From assembly GCA_026913215.1 (NCBI GenBank), contig JAPTYK010000002.1, positions 124,001-188,000 on the forward strand: a stretch of 64,000 nucleotides of DNA, read 5' to 3'. The notes under the pieces are model-generated. The model did no database searches. It saw nothing but the letters and a program-made list of their open reading frames with translations, and was not told the origin of the DNA. The DNA comes from Streptomyces diastatochromogenes. Lineage in GTDB: Bacteria; Actinomycetota; Actinomycetes; Streptomycetales; Streptomycetaceae. Position numbers and translations under genes: made by a program. Positions within the stretch are counted from its first letter, which is position 1. The number at the start of each line of letters is the position of its first letter. This document shows positions 51,072 to 59,692 of the stretch, in pieces.

Positions 51072-52497
51072 ATGACCGCCCCCGTCCACCCGGAGATCTG
51101 CGACGCGACCGCGACCGAGCTGGCCGGCCGGCTGCGCTCCCGCGAGCTGTCCGCGCGCGAGGTCGTCACCGCGCACCTGGAACGCATCGAGCAGCTGAAC
51201 CCGACGATCAACGCCCTCGTCACCCTCACCGCCGAACAGGCCCTCAAGGACGCGGCCGCCGCCGACGAGCGCCTCGCCCGCGGTGAACCGGTCGGCCCGC
51301 TGCACGGCCTGCCCGTCGCCCACAAGGACACCCACAACACCGCAGGGATCCGCACCACCCACGGCTCCCCGGTCCTCGCCGAACACGTCCCCGAGCACGA
51401 CGACCTCAGCATCGCCCGCATCCGCGCGGCCGGCGCCATCACCCTGGGCAAGACCAACGTGCCCGAGTTCGGGGCCGGTTCGCACACCTTCAACCCCCTG
51501 TTCGGCCCCACCCTCAACCCGTACGACCTCACCCGCTCGGCCGGCGGCAGCGGCGGCGGCGCGGCCGCGCCCTCGCGGCCGGACTCCACCCGCTCGCCGA
51601 CGGCAGCGACATGGGCGGCTCCATCCGCAACCCGGCCTCCTTCTGCAACCTGGTGGGGCTGCGCCCCTCCCCGGGCCGGGTGCCGCTGTGGCCGGACTCC
51701 ACCCCGTACGCCACCCAGGTCGTCCAGGGCCCGATGGCCCGCACGGTCGCCGATGTGGCACTGCTGCTGTCCGTCATGGCCGGACCGGATCCGCGCTCCC
51801 CGATCGCGATCGACCAGGACCCGGCCGTCTTCGCCGGCGCCCTCGACGCACCCGCCCCGCGCCGCTGCGCGTGGCCTGGTCGCCCGACCTGGGAGGCGCC
51901 GTACCCGTCGAACCGGCGGTGGCGGGCGTCGTCGCAGCGGCGGCCGAGGTCTTCACCGGCCTCGGCTGCACCGTCGTACGGGACTGCCCCGACTTCACCG
52001 GCGCCGACGACGTCTTCCGCACCCTGCGGGGCTGGCAGATGGCGACGGTCCTCGGCCCGGCTCTCGGCGCCCACCGCGACCGGGTCAAGCCCTCGCTGGC
52101 GGCCAACATCGCCTTCGGGCAGCGGCTGAGCGGCGCCGACCTGGGACGGGCGGAACTCCTGCACGGCGAACTCTTCCACCGCATGCGCGAGTTCTTCACC
52201 CGCTACGACGTCCTCCTGCTTCCGGTCAGCCAGCTCCCGCCCTTCCCCGTGGAGATCGAGTACCCGACCGAGATCGCCGGTGTGGCCATGGAGGACTACC
52301 TGGACTGGATGCGGTCCGCCTACTACGTCTCGGCCACCGGCTGCCCCTCCCTCGCCGTCCCCGCCGGATTCACCCCGGAAGGGCTCCCGGTGGGCGTCCA
52401 GCTCGTGGGCCCCCACCGCGGCGAGCTGCCCCTGCTGCGCGCCGGACACGCCTTCGAGCAGGCCACCCGGTACGGGGAGAGGCGGCCGTCCTGGTGA
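51072..52497 (+). pseudogene. Amidase-signature enzyme, two frameshifts as read
   Basis: About 475 residues from the ATG at 51072 with GGAGGT upstream. The amidase triad is recognisable: catalytic Lys in GLPVAHKDTHNTAG near residue 86, cis-Ser in RSAGGSGGGAAA near 160 and nucleophile Ser in DGSDMGGSIRNPASF. One shift near 51565 and another near 51865, both in GC-rich runs, separate the three frames. The last frame ends LPVGVQLVGPHRGELPLLRA to 52497. All conserved blocks are present in order. It hydrolyses carboxamides and follows the flavoprotein gene by 29 bp, so the two are one operon. Confidence 0.85.
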
Positions 52498-52615
52498 ACG
52501 GGCCCTGGTCCACCTGCCCTGGTGGGCCGACACCGTCTTTCCTGGTGGGCCGTCCACCTGTCCTGGTGGACCGCCTGCCTGTCCTGGTGGACCGTCCGCC
52601 CGTCCCGGTGAACGG
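52487..52615 (+). repeat. ~21-bp tandem repeat downstream of the amidase gene
   Basis: About six units around TCCTGGTGGACCGTCCACCTG with variation. The array begins in the last codons of the amidase gene and fills the gap to the convergent Lrp gene. Confidence 0.82.
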
Positions 52616-52620
52616 CCCGG

Positions 52621-53719
52621 TCACAGCTGCGGCGGGCTGACCGGGACGCGTCCGACGGCCCGGCCCCGGGCGTCGAGGAGCCAGCCCATCCGCTTCAGCG
52701 TGTGCAGGGCGAGGTGCGGTCCTTGATCTCCAGGGCGGGGAACGCGTCCGCGAGCTGCGCCTCGAACGGGTCGATGGCCGCGAGGCCGTGCAGCAGGACC
52801 TGGACGAGCAGGTTGTGCCGGCCGCTGACCGAGGCGCACAGGCGGACCTGCGGAAGCCGTGCCAGGGCCTGCGCGGTCGGGCCGAGCAGGCCGTGCGGCA
52901 GGGCCATGCGGTACACGACCAGCGTCGGCAGCCCGGCGAGCGGATGGGCGAAGTCGCAGCGCAGCGTGATGTCCCCGTCGCGCAGCATCCGCTGCACCCG
53001 ACGGCGCGCCGTGTGCTCGCCGAGACCCGTCCGGGCCGCGAGCGCGGTGTAGCCGAGCCGCCCGTCGGCGCCGAGCGCCGTCAGCAGGGCCTCGTCCTCC
53101 CGGGCACCAGGCTGCCGTCGTGGGTTCCGTACGAGATCCGGCCCGGCGCGCCGGACGCGCCCAGCTCGGCGCGCGCGGCCGGTTCCATGGCCCGCATGCG
53201 CCAGTCGCCGCCCTCGCCGTACAGCGTGATGCCGACCCGCATCCGCGCCGACCGCACTCCCTTCAGCGTGCCGATGTGCTGGTTGACGGCCCGGCCCAGG
53301 GAGGGGAGACCGGCCGCCCCGACCGACAGCAGGAGGTCGTGGTCCCCCGCCGTCTCGTCGACGCTGAACACCCACGGCAGCGCGCTCACCGCCGCGCCGA
53401 CCGCCGCGTGGTCGCGCGGCCTGCACCGCACCTCGACGAACGCCACCGTGGCCAGCCTCGCCGAGGCGTAGGCGGTCACCCAGGCCAGACCGGCCGCCCG
53501 CAGGCGCTCCCAGCGCCGGGCGGCCGTCGTCGCGTCCATCCCGACGGCCCGCCCGATACGGGACCAGGGCGCGCGCGGCGCCGACTGCAGCGCGTCGATC
53601 AGGGCGAGGTCCTGCTCCATGAACCGCGGGTCGCCGCCCAGGAGACCCGTGCTGTCGGAATCCGGCGAGAGTGATGAGACCGAGCAGTTTTCCGGCGTTT
53701 TCGCGAGTTCCTCCGTCAC
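52621..53719 (-). pseudogene. Double-module Lrp/AsnC-family regulator, frameshifted as read
   Basis: The GTG at 53717-53719 (TEELAKTPENCSVSS) or the ATG at 53618-53620 (MEQDLALIDALQSAPRAPWS) starts the gene. Two tandem Lrp/AsnC modules are encoded. The first is RIGRAVGMDATTAARRWERL plus a RAM-like domain. After a frameshift near 53105 comes the second, ALGADGRLGYTALAARTGLG with EHTARRRVQRMLRDGDITLR and CASVSGRHNLLVQVLLHGLA. A further shift near 52715 leads to ALHTLKRMGWLLDARGRAVG and the stop at 52621. Such duplicated Lrp proteins sense amino acids. It is divergent from the MFS gene, so it probably regulates the MFS-M20-amidase operon. Confidence 0.8.
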
Positions 53720-53783
53720 GTGCCGGATCTTAGGGGCACTTCCCGGCCGGGGCACAGTTCCGGCCACCGGTGAGAGGAGTGTT

Positions 53784-55238
53784 ATGCCTGCTCCACCCCC
53801 GCACACGGCGCCCGCCGAGGGCGTCGGCAAGGGCCGTACGAACCGCACCGTCCGCCTCACCGTCGCCGTGCTCTTCTCCGCCTGGCTCGTCGACTACGCC
53901 GACCGGCTCGTCATCAACCTCGTCCTGCCGTCCCTCGGCGAAGAATTCGACCTGAGCCTCGGCCAACAGGGCCTGGTGGTCTCCGCGTTCTTCCTTTCCT
54001 ACGCGCTGTGCCAGATCCCCGGCGGCATGCTCGCCGACCGCTTCGGCGCCCGCCGGGTCGCCTTCTGGGCCCTGGTGGCGTGGTCGGTCTTCACCGCCCT
54101 GACCGGCTTCGCCTGGTCCTTCGCCGCCCTGCTCGGGGTGCGCTTCGCCTTCGGCGTGGCGGAGGGCGTCTTCCCGCCCGCGGCGATGAAACTCCTGACC
54201 GAGCGGACCGCGCCCGAGGAGCGCATGGGCGCCAACGGCCTGGTCATGAGCTCCAACGCCGTCGCCGCCGTCCTCACCCCGCTCGTCGCCACCCCCCTCA
54301 TCGCCGCCTTCGGCTGGCGCTCGGCGTTCTTCTCCACGGCCGCGCTCGGGATCCTGGTCGTCGGAGCGATGGGGATCTGGCTTCCCCGGCCCCTGGCGCG
54401 TACCGGATCCGAGGCCCAGGAAGCTCGGCCCCTGGCGCGTACCGGATCTGAGGATCAGAAAGCCCGGTCCCTGGCTCGTACCGCATCCGAGGACCAGGAA
54501 GCCCGGTCCCTGGCCCGTACCGAATCCGAGGCCCAGGAAATCCGGCCCCTGGCCCGTACCGAATCCGAGGCTCAGGAAGCCCGGTCCCGGTCCCGGTATC
54601 GCGTCCGGGACGTCCTGCGCATCGGCATGCTCTGGCGCTTCGCGCTCATCATGTTCGGTTACAACGTCATCGGCTGGGGGCTCACCACCTGGGTCCCCGC
54701 CTACCTCAGCGAGGAGCGAGGCCTTCCGCTCGCCGAGGCCGGACCGCTCCTCGCCCTCCCCGCCCTCGGCGCGGCCGCGGCGACGGTCATCGGTGGCCGG
54801 ATCTCGGACCGTCTCGAAGGCAACCACCGCAAGGTGATCGTGCCCGCGATGGCCGTCGCCGCCCTCGCGCTGCCGCTGATGGCCTTCTCCTCGTCGCTGG
54901 TCGGCTTCGGGATCTTCGGGACCCTCGCCGTCTTCAGCGCCACCTTGTGCTACATGCCGATCTTCGCCGTGCCCCTGCGGGCCCTGCCGCCCGCCTACGT
55001 CGGTGTCGGCAGTGCCGTCATCGTCTTCGGCGGCCAGGTCGCGGGCATGGTCACGCCGCCCGTGATGGGCGTCATCGCGGACGCCTTCTCCTTCGAGGCC
55101 GCCTTCCTCTGCCTCGTCCTCGGTGCCGTCCTCGCCGCGGTGATGGCCCTGTTCACCCCGCAGGCGTCCGACGCGTTCCGTGCCGCCCTCGGCACGGCCT
55201 CACCCGCCCCCTCGTCCACGATCACGGAGCTGTCATGA
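53784..55238 (+). CDS. MFS transporter, anion:cation symporter (ACS)-like, with repeat-expanded central loop
   Basis: 484 residues from the ATG at 53784, with GAGAGGAGT well placed. Twelve membrane segments are expected. DYADRLVINLVLPSLGEEFD in helix 1 and GGMLADRFGARRVAFW in loop 2-3 fit the ACS group that imports organic anions. Between helices 6 and 7 the cytoplasmic loop contains five 13-residue repeats (PLARTGSEAQEAR type) encoded by 39-bp units. The second half resumes VLRIGMLWRFALIMFGYNVI. The gene overlaps the M20 gene by 4 bp (ATGA), so uptake and hydrolysis are coupled. The likely substrate is an N-acyl or amide-linked amino acid. Confidence 0.9.
   Translation: MPAPPPHTAPAEGVGKGRTNRTVRLTVAVLFSAWLVDYADRLVINLVLPSLGEEFDLSLGQQGLVVSAFFLSYALCQIPGGMLADRFGARRVAFWALVAWSVFTALTGFAWSFAALLGVRFAFGVAEGVFPPAAMKLLTERTAPEERMGANGLVMSSNAVAAVLTPLVATPLIAAFGWRSAFFSTAALGILVVGAMGIWLPRPLARTGSEAQEARPLARTGSEDQKARSLARTASEDQEARSLARTESEAQEIRPLARTESEAQEARSRSRYRVRDVLRIGMLWRFALIMFGYNVIGWGLTTWVPAYLSEERGLPLAEAGPLLALPALGAAAATVIGGRISDRLEGNHRKVIVPAMAVAALALPLMAFSSSLVGFGIFGTLAVFSATLCYMPIFAVPLRALPPAYVGVGSAVIVFGGQVAGMVTPPVMGVIADAFSFEAAFLCLVLGAVLAAVMALFTPQASDAFRAALGTASPAPSSTITELS
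54387..54581 (+). repeat. 39-bp minisatellite x5 in the MFS central loop
   Basis: Five consecutive 39-bp units that differ by a few substitutions, starting CGGCCCCTGGCGCGTACCGG. Each encodes 13 residues and keeps the frame. A partial CGGTCC duplication follows. Confidence 0.95.
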
Positions 55239-56527
55239 ATCCCGCCGCCCCCGCCTCCCCCGCCGCCCCCGTCGCCTCCCTCCTCCCCGGCCTCGCCGAG
55301 CGGCTGCCCGCCCTGCGCGAGCTGTACGAGGACCTGCACGCCCACCCCGAACTGTCCTTCCAGGAGGTGCGGACCGCCGGGGTCGTCGCCGCCCGCCTGC
55401 GCGAGCAGGGCTGGGAGGTGACCGAAGGAGTCGGCGGTACGGGAGTCGTCGGAGTCCTCGTCAACGGTGAGGGTCCCGTCGTACTGCTCCGCGCCGACAT
55501 GGACGCGCTCCCGGTCAAGGAGGAGACGGGCCTGCCGTACGCCTCCATCGCGCGGGCCGTGGACGGGCACGGCAACGAGGTGCCCGTGATGCACGCCTGC
55601 GGTCACGACATGCACGTCACCTGTCTGCTCGGCGCCACCGCCCAGCTCGCCGGCCACCGGGGGCACTGGCGGGGCACGGTCGTCGCCGTCTTCCAGCCCG
55701 CCGAGGAGGTCGGCGGGGCGCCCGGGATGATCGAGGACGGCTTTGCGGACCGCTTCCCCCGTGCCGACGTCTGCCTAGCCCAGCACGTGATGCCGGCCCC
55801 GGTGGGCTTCGTCGCCACCCGGCCGGGCCCGCTGATGTCCGCGTCCGACAGCATGAAGGTCCTCCTCCACGGCCGCGGCGGACACGGCTCCGCGCCGGAA
55901 CTGACCGTGGACCCGGTGGTGATGGCCGCCGCGATCGTCATGCGCCTCCAGACGGTGGTCTCCCGCGAGGTCGGCGGGACCCAGACGGCCGTGGTGACCG
56001 TCGGTTCGATCCACAGCGGCACGAAGGAGAACATCATCCCGGACACCGCCGAGATGCTGGTCAACATCCGCAGCACCACCTCCGCGGTGCGCGACCGGGT
56101 CCTCGCCGCGGTCGAGCGCGTCATCCGGGCGGAGGCCGCCGCCTCGGGCGCCCCGAAGGACCCCGAGATCACCCGCCTGCCCTCGTTCCCCGTCACGAAC
56201 AACGACGCCGAGGCCACCGCCGTCGTCACCGCGGTCCTCGGCGACGCCCTCGGCGCGGACCGGGTCATGACCCTGCCCCAGCCCTTCACGGGCAGCGAGG
56301 ACTTCGGCGTCTTCGGCACCGCCCTCGGCGTCCCCTCCGTCATGTGGCACTTCGGCGGCGCGGACCCGGCCCTCTTCCAGGGCATCGACCCCGACGACCT
56401 GCTGGAGAACGGCCTGCCCGCCACCATCCCGACCAACCACTCCCCGCACTACGCCCCCGTGCCCGATCCGACCATCGAGATCGGCGTCACGGCCCTCCTC
56501 GCCGCCGCCTCCCACTGGCTGCGCTAG
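55235..56527 (+). CDS. M20-family amidohydrolase
   Basis: 430 residues from the ATG at 55235, overlapping the MFS stop (ATGA). The metal-binding and catalytic pattern is complete: VVLLRADMDALPVKEETGLP near residue 85, MHACGHDMHVT near 118, VFQPAEEVGGAPGMI near 148 (catalytic Glu), QHVMPAPVGFVATRPGPLM near 180, GRGGHGSAP in the lid, NIIPDTAEM and a final PFTGSEDFGVFG / NHSPHYAP. This is the layout of aminoacylase-1/hippurate hydrolase/IAA-amino-acid hydrolase types. It is cytoplasmic and two-metal. It sits between its likely importer and a second amidase. The fragment at the left window edge is a paralogue. Confidence 0.93.
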   Translation: MNPAAPASPAAPVASLLPGLAERLPALRELYEDLHAHPELSFQEVRTAGVVAARLREQGWEVTEGVGGTGVVGVLVNGEGPVVLLRADMDALPVKEETGLPYASIARAVDGHGNEVPVMHACGHDMHVTCLLGATAQLAGHRGHWRGTVVAVFQPAEEVGGAPGMIEDGFADRFPRADVCLAQHVMPAPVGFVATRPGPLMSASDSMKVLLHGRGGHGSAPELTVDPVVMAAAIVMRLQTVVSREVGGTQTAVVTVGSIHSGTKENIIPDTAEMLVNIRSTTSAVRDRVLAAVERVIRAEAAASGAPKDPEITRLPSFPVTNNDAEATAVVTAVLGDALGADRVMTLPQPFTGSEDFGVFGTALGVPSVMWHFGGADPALFQGIDPDDLLENGLPATIPTNHSPHYAPVPDPTIEIGVTALLAAASHWLR

Positions 56528-56564
56528 CACCCCCCGCCGGACCACGAGCACGGAGGATCCCCGC

Positions 56565-58016
56565 ATGCCCGTCACCACCCCCGACGACGACCACCTCGGC
56601 TACCTCGGCGCGACCGAGGCCCTGCGCCTCTTCGCCGCCCGCGACCTCTCGCCCGTCGAGCTGATGCGCGCCGTCATCGAGCGCACCGAGAAGACCGAAC
56701 CGCTCCTCAACGCCTTCACCGAACGCCTCTTCGACGAGGCCCTGGAGCAGGCCCGGCACGCCGAGGACCGCTACCTCGGGAAGAACGGCCTGACGCCGCG
56801 CCCGCTGGAGGGCCTTCCGGTCGCCGCCAAGGAGAAGCACGCGATCCGAGGCCGCTCCCTCACCGAGGGCTCCCTCGCCCGCCGGGACGAGGTGGCCACC
56901 GAGAACGCCCCCGTCATCGACCGCGTCCTCGACGCGGGCGGCATCATCCACGCCCGTACCACCACACCCGAGTTCTCCCTCTCCGCCTACACGCACTCCC
57001 GCCTGTGGGGCGTCACCCGCAACCCGTGGAACCCCGACTTCAGCCCGGGGGGCTCCTCCGGCGGCTCGGGCGCCTCCCTCGCCGCCGGTACGTCCCTGCT
57101 GGCCTCGGCGTCGGACATCGGCGGCTCGACCCGCATGCCGGCCGCGTTCACCGGCACGGTCGGCTTCAAGGCGCCGTACGGACGCAACCCCGGCCTCGGC
57201 GTGCTCACGGCCGACCACTACCGGGGCGACGGCCCGATGGCCCGCACGGTCGACGACACGATCGCCTTCCAGAACGTCCTGGCGGGCCCCGACCCCCGCG
57301 ACCACGCCTCCCTCCACCCCAAACTGACCCTGCCGACCACGTACGACGACGTCACCGGCATGCGCATCGCCCTGTGCGTCCGCCTCGGCGAGTACGACGT
57401 CCACCCCGAGATCGAGGCCAACACCCGGGCCTGCGCCCAGGCCCTCGCCGACGCGGGCGCGACCGTCGAGGAGATCACCCTCCCCTGGACGCACCACGAC
57501 CTGCTCACCGCACTCGCGGGACACTTCTCCACCATCTTCGGCGCCCTCGTCGTCGAGACCGCCGAACAGCACCGCGACCTGCTGAGCCCCTACACCGTCG
57601 CCTTCGCCGACCTGATGACGTCCGCCCGCACCCAGGTGAGCTACCTCGACTCCCTGCGCGCCGAGCACCGGCTGCAACGCCAACTCGCCGCCGCCATGGC
57701 CGGCTTCGACGCCTTGCTGTGCCCCACCACCGCGATCCCCGGATGGCACGCCGGTGACGACCTCGCCGGAGAGAAGGTCGTGGTGAACGGCCAGGAGGTG
57801 GCCGACACCCTGTGGTGCTCCATGACCAACCCGTTCAACATCAACAACCGCTGCCCCGTCCTCAACGTCCCCTCCGGCACCTCGGCCTGGGGCCTCCCCA
57901 CCGGCCTCCAGATCGTCGGCCACCCCTACGACGACCCCACGGTCTTCCGCGTCGGCAAGGCCCTGGAGACCGCCCGCCCCTGGTCGTACGCGCAGGTCAG
58001 GGCCCGACTCCGCTGA
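56565..58016 (+). CDS. Amidase-signature family enzyme
   Basis: 483 residues from the ATG at 56565, with GGAGGATC upstream and only 37 bp after the M20 gene, so it is co-transcribed. The Ser-Ser-Lys triad is intact: Lys in EGLPVAAKEKHAIRGRS near residue 87, cis-Ser in PGGSSGGSGASLAAG near 165 and nucleophile Ser in ASDIGGSTRMPAAFTG near 185, followed by GFKAPYGRNP. The length fits bacterial amidases that hydrolyse aliphatic or aromatic amides. Unlike the amidase at 51072-52497 it reads without interruption. It ends the catabolic operon, which a strong hairpin terminates. Confidence 0.93.
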   Translation: MPVTTPDDDHLGYLGATEALRLFAARDLSPVELMRAVIERTEKTEPLLNAFTERLFDEALEQARHAEDRYLGKNGLTPRPLEGLPVAAKEKHAIRGRSLTEGSLARRDEVATENAPVIDRVLDAGGIIHARTTTPEFSLSAYTHSRLWGVTRNPWNPDFSPGGSSGGSGASLAAGTSLLASASDIGGSTRMPAAFTGTVGFKAPYGRNPGLGVLTADHYRGDGPMARTVDDTIAFQNVLAGPDPRDHASLHPKLTLPTTYDDVTGMRIALCVRLGEYDVHPEIEANTRACAQALADAGATVEEITLPWTHHDLLTALAGHFSTIFGALVVETAEQHRDLLSPYTVAFADLMTSARTQVSYLDSLRAEHRLQRQLAAAMAGFDALLCPTTAIPGWHAGDDLAGEKVVVNGQEVADTLWCSMTNPFNINNRCPVLNVPSGTSAWGLPTGLQIVGHPYDDPTVFRVGKALETARPWSYAQVRARLR

Positions 58017-58102
58017 AGCCCACGCACCGGCCCCGACACCCCGCCGGGCACGTTCGGCTTGCCGTTGCCGTTGCCGTGGCGACAGCCGCCATCCGAGCAT
58101 GG

Positions 58103-58141
58103 TCGAAGGCTCCGACCGGTGGAACCGGTCGGAGCCTTCGA
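58103..58141. terminator. Strong bidirectional hairpin terminator
   Basis: Perfect 17-bp arms (TCGAAGGCTCCGACCGG / CCGGTCGGAGCCTTCGA) with the loop TGGAA, between the convergent amidase and PxKF genes. Confidence 0.92.
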
Positions 58142-58171
58142 GTACGCGGTGAGCCCGTGGGGGGCCGGTGA

Positions 58172-59263
58172 CTACCTGAACTTGAAGGCGGCGGTGTGGT
58201 CGGTGCCGTCGGTCAGCGTGAGGTGGAAGGTGCGGCAGGTGCCGGCCCAGCTCCTGTCGGTGTTCCACACGTAGGTGTAGGTCCCGGAGGCCGCGTCGTA
58301 GGTGAGGCCGGAGACGCTGGCGGCGCCCGTCTCGATGGTGTCGACCGCTCCGGTGCCGCAGTCGGTCCGCTGGGACCACGGCGAGCCGTTCGCGAGGACG
58401 CCGAGGCCCTTGTCACCGCCGAGGGAGAACTTCATCGGGACGCTGCGGCCTGCGTTGACGGAGTTGACGTCCGGCAGGTTGTGCACGGGGGCGAAGAACC
58501 CGGCGAACGGGAACACGGGGGTGTAGGTGAACCGGTCCGCGGTCCCGGTGGCGCTGGTTCCTGCCGGGGTGGTGACGGTCACGTCGACGGCGCCGGGGGT
58601 GCCGGCGGGGGCGGTGGCGGTGATCTGGGTGTCCGAGAGGACGGTGAACGAGCTGGCGGGGGCGGAGCCGAAGTGGACGGCGGTCGCGTCGGTGAAGCCG
58701 GTGCCGGTGAGGGTGACGCTGGTGCCGCCCGTCTCGGGGCCGGAATAGGGGCTCACGCCGGTGAGGGCGGGGGTCTGGACCGGGGCGGTGACCTCGGTGC
58801 TGCCGCTGTCGGACCCGACCACGTTGCTGGAGAGGCTGAGGGCGTTGGCGTGGACGGCCACGGTGCCGCCGGCGGTGGGCAGGACGGTGAGGGTGATCGT
58901 CGTGGGAGTGGTCAGGGCGGCGAGGTTCCAGCAGGAGACGGCCGTGCCGCTGTTGATCTGGCAGGACCAGTCCCAGACCGAGGTGGTCGCGGTGGTGACC
59001 GTGGCGGCGGCACCGGACAGGTTCAGGTCGACCTGGGGGGCGTTGTTCCGCTGGTCAGGGCTGGCGTTGGGCAGTTGGACCGTGACGGTGTAGGCGGTGC
59101 CCGCCTGCACCGGCCCGGCCGGAGCCGAGACCTGGATGACGGAATCCGCGTGCACGGGGCTCGCGAAGGCGAGCAGGCCGAACGCGGTGGCCGCTGCGGC
59201 GAGCAGCGCGACCGGGCGGCGTCTGCGGCGGGTCGGCGTCGCGGAGCGGGTGGTGCGGGACAT
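58172..59263 (-). CDS. Secreted IPT/TIG and PxKF-domain surface protein
   Basis: 363 residues from the ATG at 59261-59263, with GGAGAG upstream. The signal peptide is residues 1-40 (RRRRRPVALLAAAATAFGLL, cleavage near VHADS). A DUF11-like domain comes first (YTVTVQLPNASPDQRNNAPQ, ~50-160), then an IPT/TIG domain (ALTGVSPYSGPETGGTSVTL, ~170-260). A C-terminal PxKF domain follows (GFFAPVHNLPDVNSVNAGRS, VPMKFSLGGDKGLGVL), ending SWAGTCRTFHLTLTDGTDHT. PxKF and IPT modules occur in extracellular adhesion or carbohydrate-binding proteins. Its IPT domain closely resembles the one in the YVTN protein at 13856-15709. Confidence 0.92.
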   Translation of the reverse strand: MSRTTRSATPTRRRRRPVALLAAAATAFGLLAFASPVHADSVIQVSAPAGPVQAGTAYTVTVQLPNASPDQRNNAPQVDLNLSGAAATVTTATTSVWDWSCQINSGTAVSCWNLAALTTPTTITLTVLPTAGGTVAVHANALSLSSNVVGSDSGSTEVTAPVQTPALTGVSPYSGPETGGTSVTLTGTGFTDATAVHFGSAPASSFTVLSDTQITATAPAGTPGAVDVTVTTPAGTSATGTADRFTYTPVFPFAGFFAPVHNLPDVNSVNAGRSVPMKFSLGGDKGLGVLANGSPWSQRTDCGTGAVDTIETGAASVSGLTYDAASGTYTYVWNTDRSWAGTCRTFHLTLTDGTDHTAAFKFR

Positions 59264-59312
59264 GAGCTCTCCATCGGGGTCGGGAACCGTCGTACGACAG
59301 GTTCCGGCGGAA

Positions 59313-59357
59313 TGCCGCCTCGCGGCGGGCACAGGAAGTACCCGCCGCGAGGCGGCA
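59313..59357 (-). promoter_or_regulatory. Long hairpin in the leader of the PxKF gene
   Basis: TGCCGCCTCGCGGCGGG / CCCGCCGCGAGGCGGCA, perfect 17-bp arms with an 11-base loop, ending 50 bp upstream of the start codon. It could be an attenuator/processing structure in the 5' leader or an upstream terminator. Confidence 0.6.
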
Positions 59358-59624
59358 GCCGTCGACGACGGCGCACAGCGCGCGCCGCCCCTCGATCCGC
59401 CGTCCCGCGGTCGGCATCCGAACCAAGCCGGAGAGCCGGAGAGCCGAAGGCGGAAACGCACAGGAGTGGCGCGCTTGCGGTGCGCTACCGAAAGAGATCT
59501 TTCTACAGCTTTCGCGGGATGGGCCGAATTTTCTCAAAACTCATTGAAATGAGGTGACATGACGTACTGTCAGGATTTTGAGATGGCGTCTGGGGGGCGT
59601 CCCGTCGAGAGCTCATGGCGGCAG

Positions 59625-59660
59625 CCCGGACGAAGGCCGGGGTGCGGGCCTTCGTCCGGG
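59625..59660 (-). terminator. Hairpin terminator after the DUF1254 gene
   Basis: CCCGGACGAAGGCC / GGCCTTCGTCCGGG, 14-bp arms, 8-base loop, about 33 bp past the stop codon. Confidence 0.85.
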
Positions 59661-59692
59661 GCACGGCCGGGGCTTGCCGTGCGGCAGGCCGG

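Larger units (their letters stand above)
59264..59692. other. Intergenic region upstream of the PxKF gene
   Basis: Contains the leader hairpin and the terminator of the DUF1254 gene. The AT-richer patch at 59495-59580 is the best candidate promoter region. No gene. Confidence 0.5.

Noticed and set aside
49956..52640. 894-residue plus-strand frame over oxidase and amidase
   Set aside because: Arg/Pro-rich shadow; amidase residues appear in it only because of the frameshift near 51070-51565.
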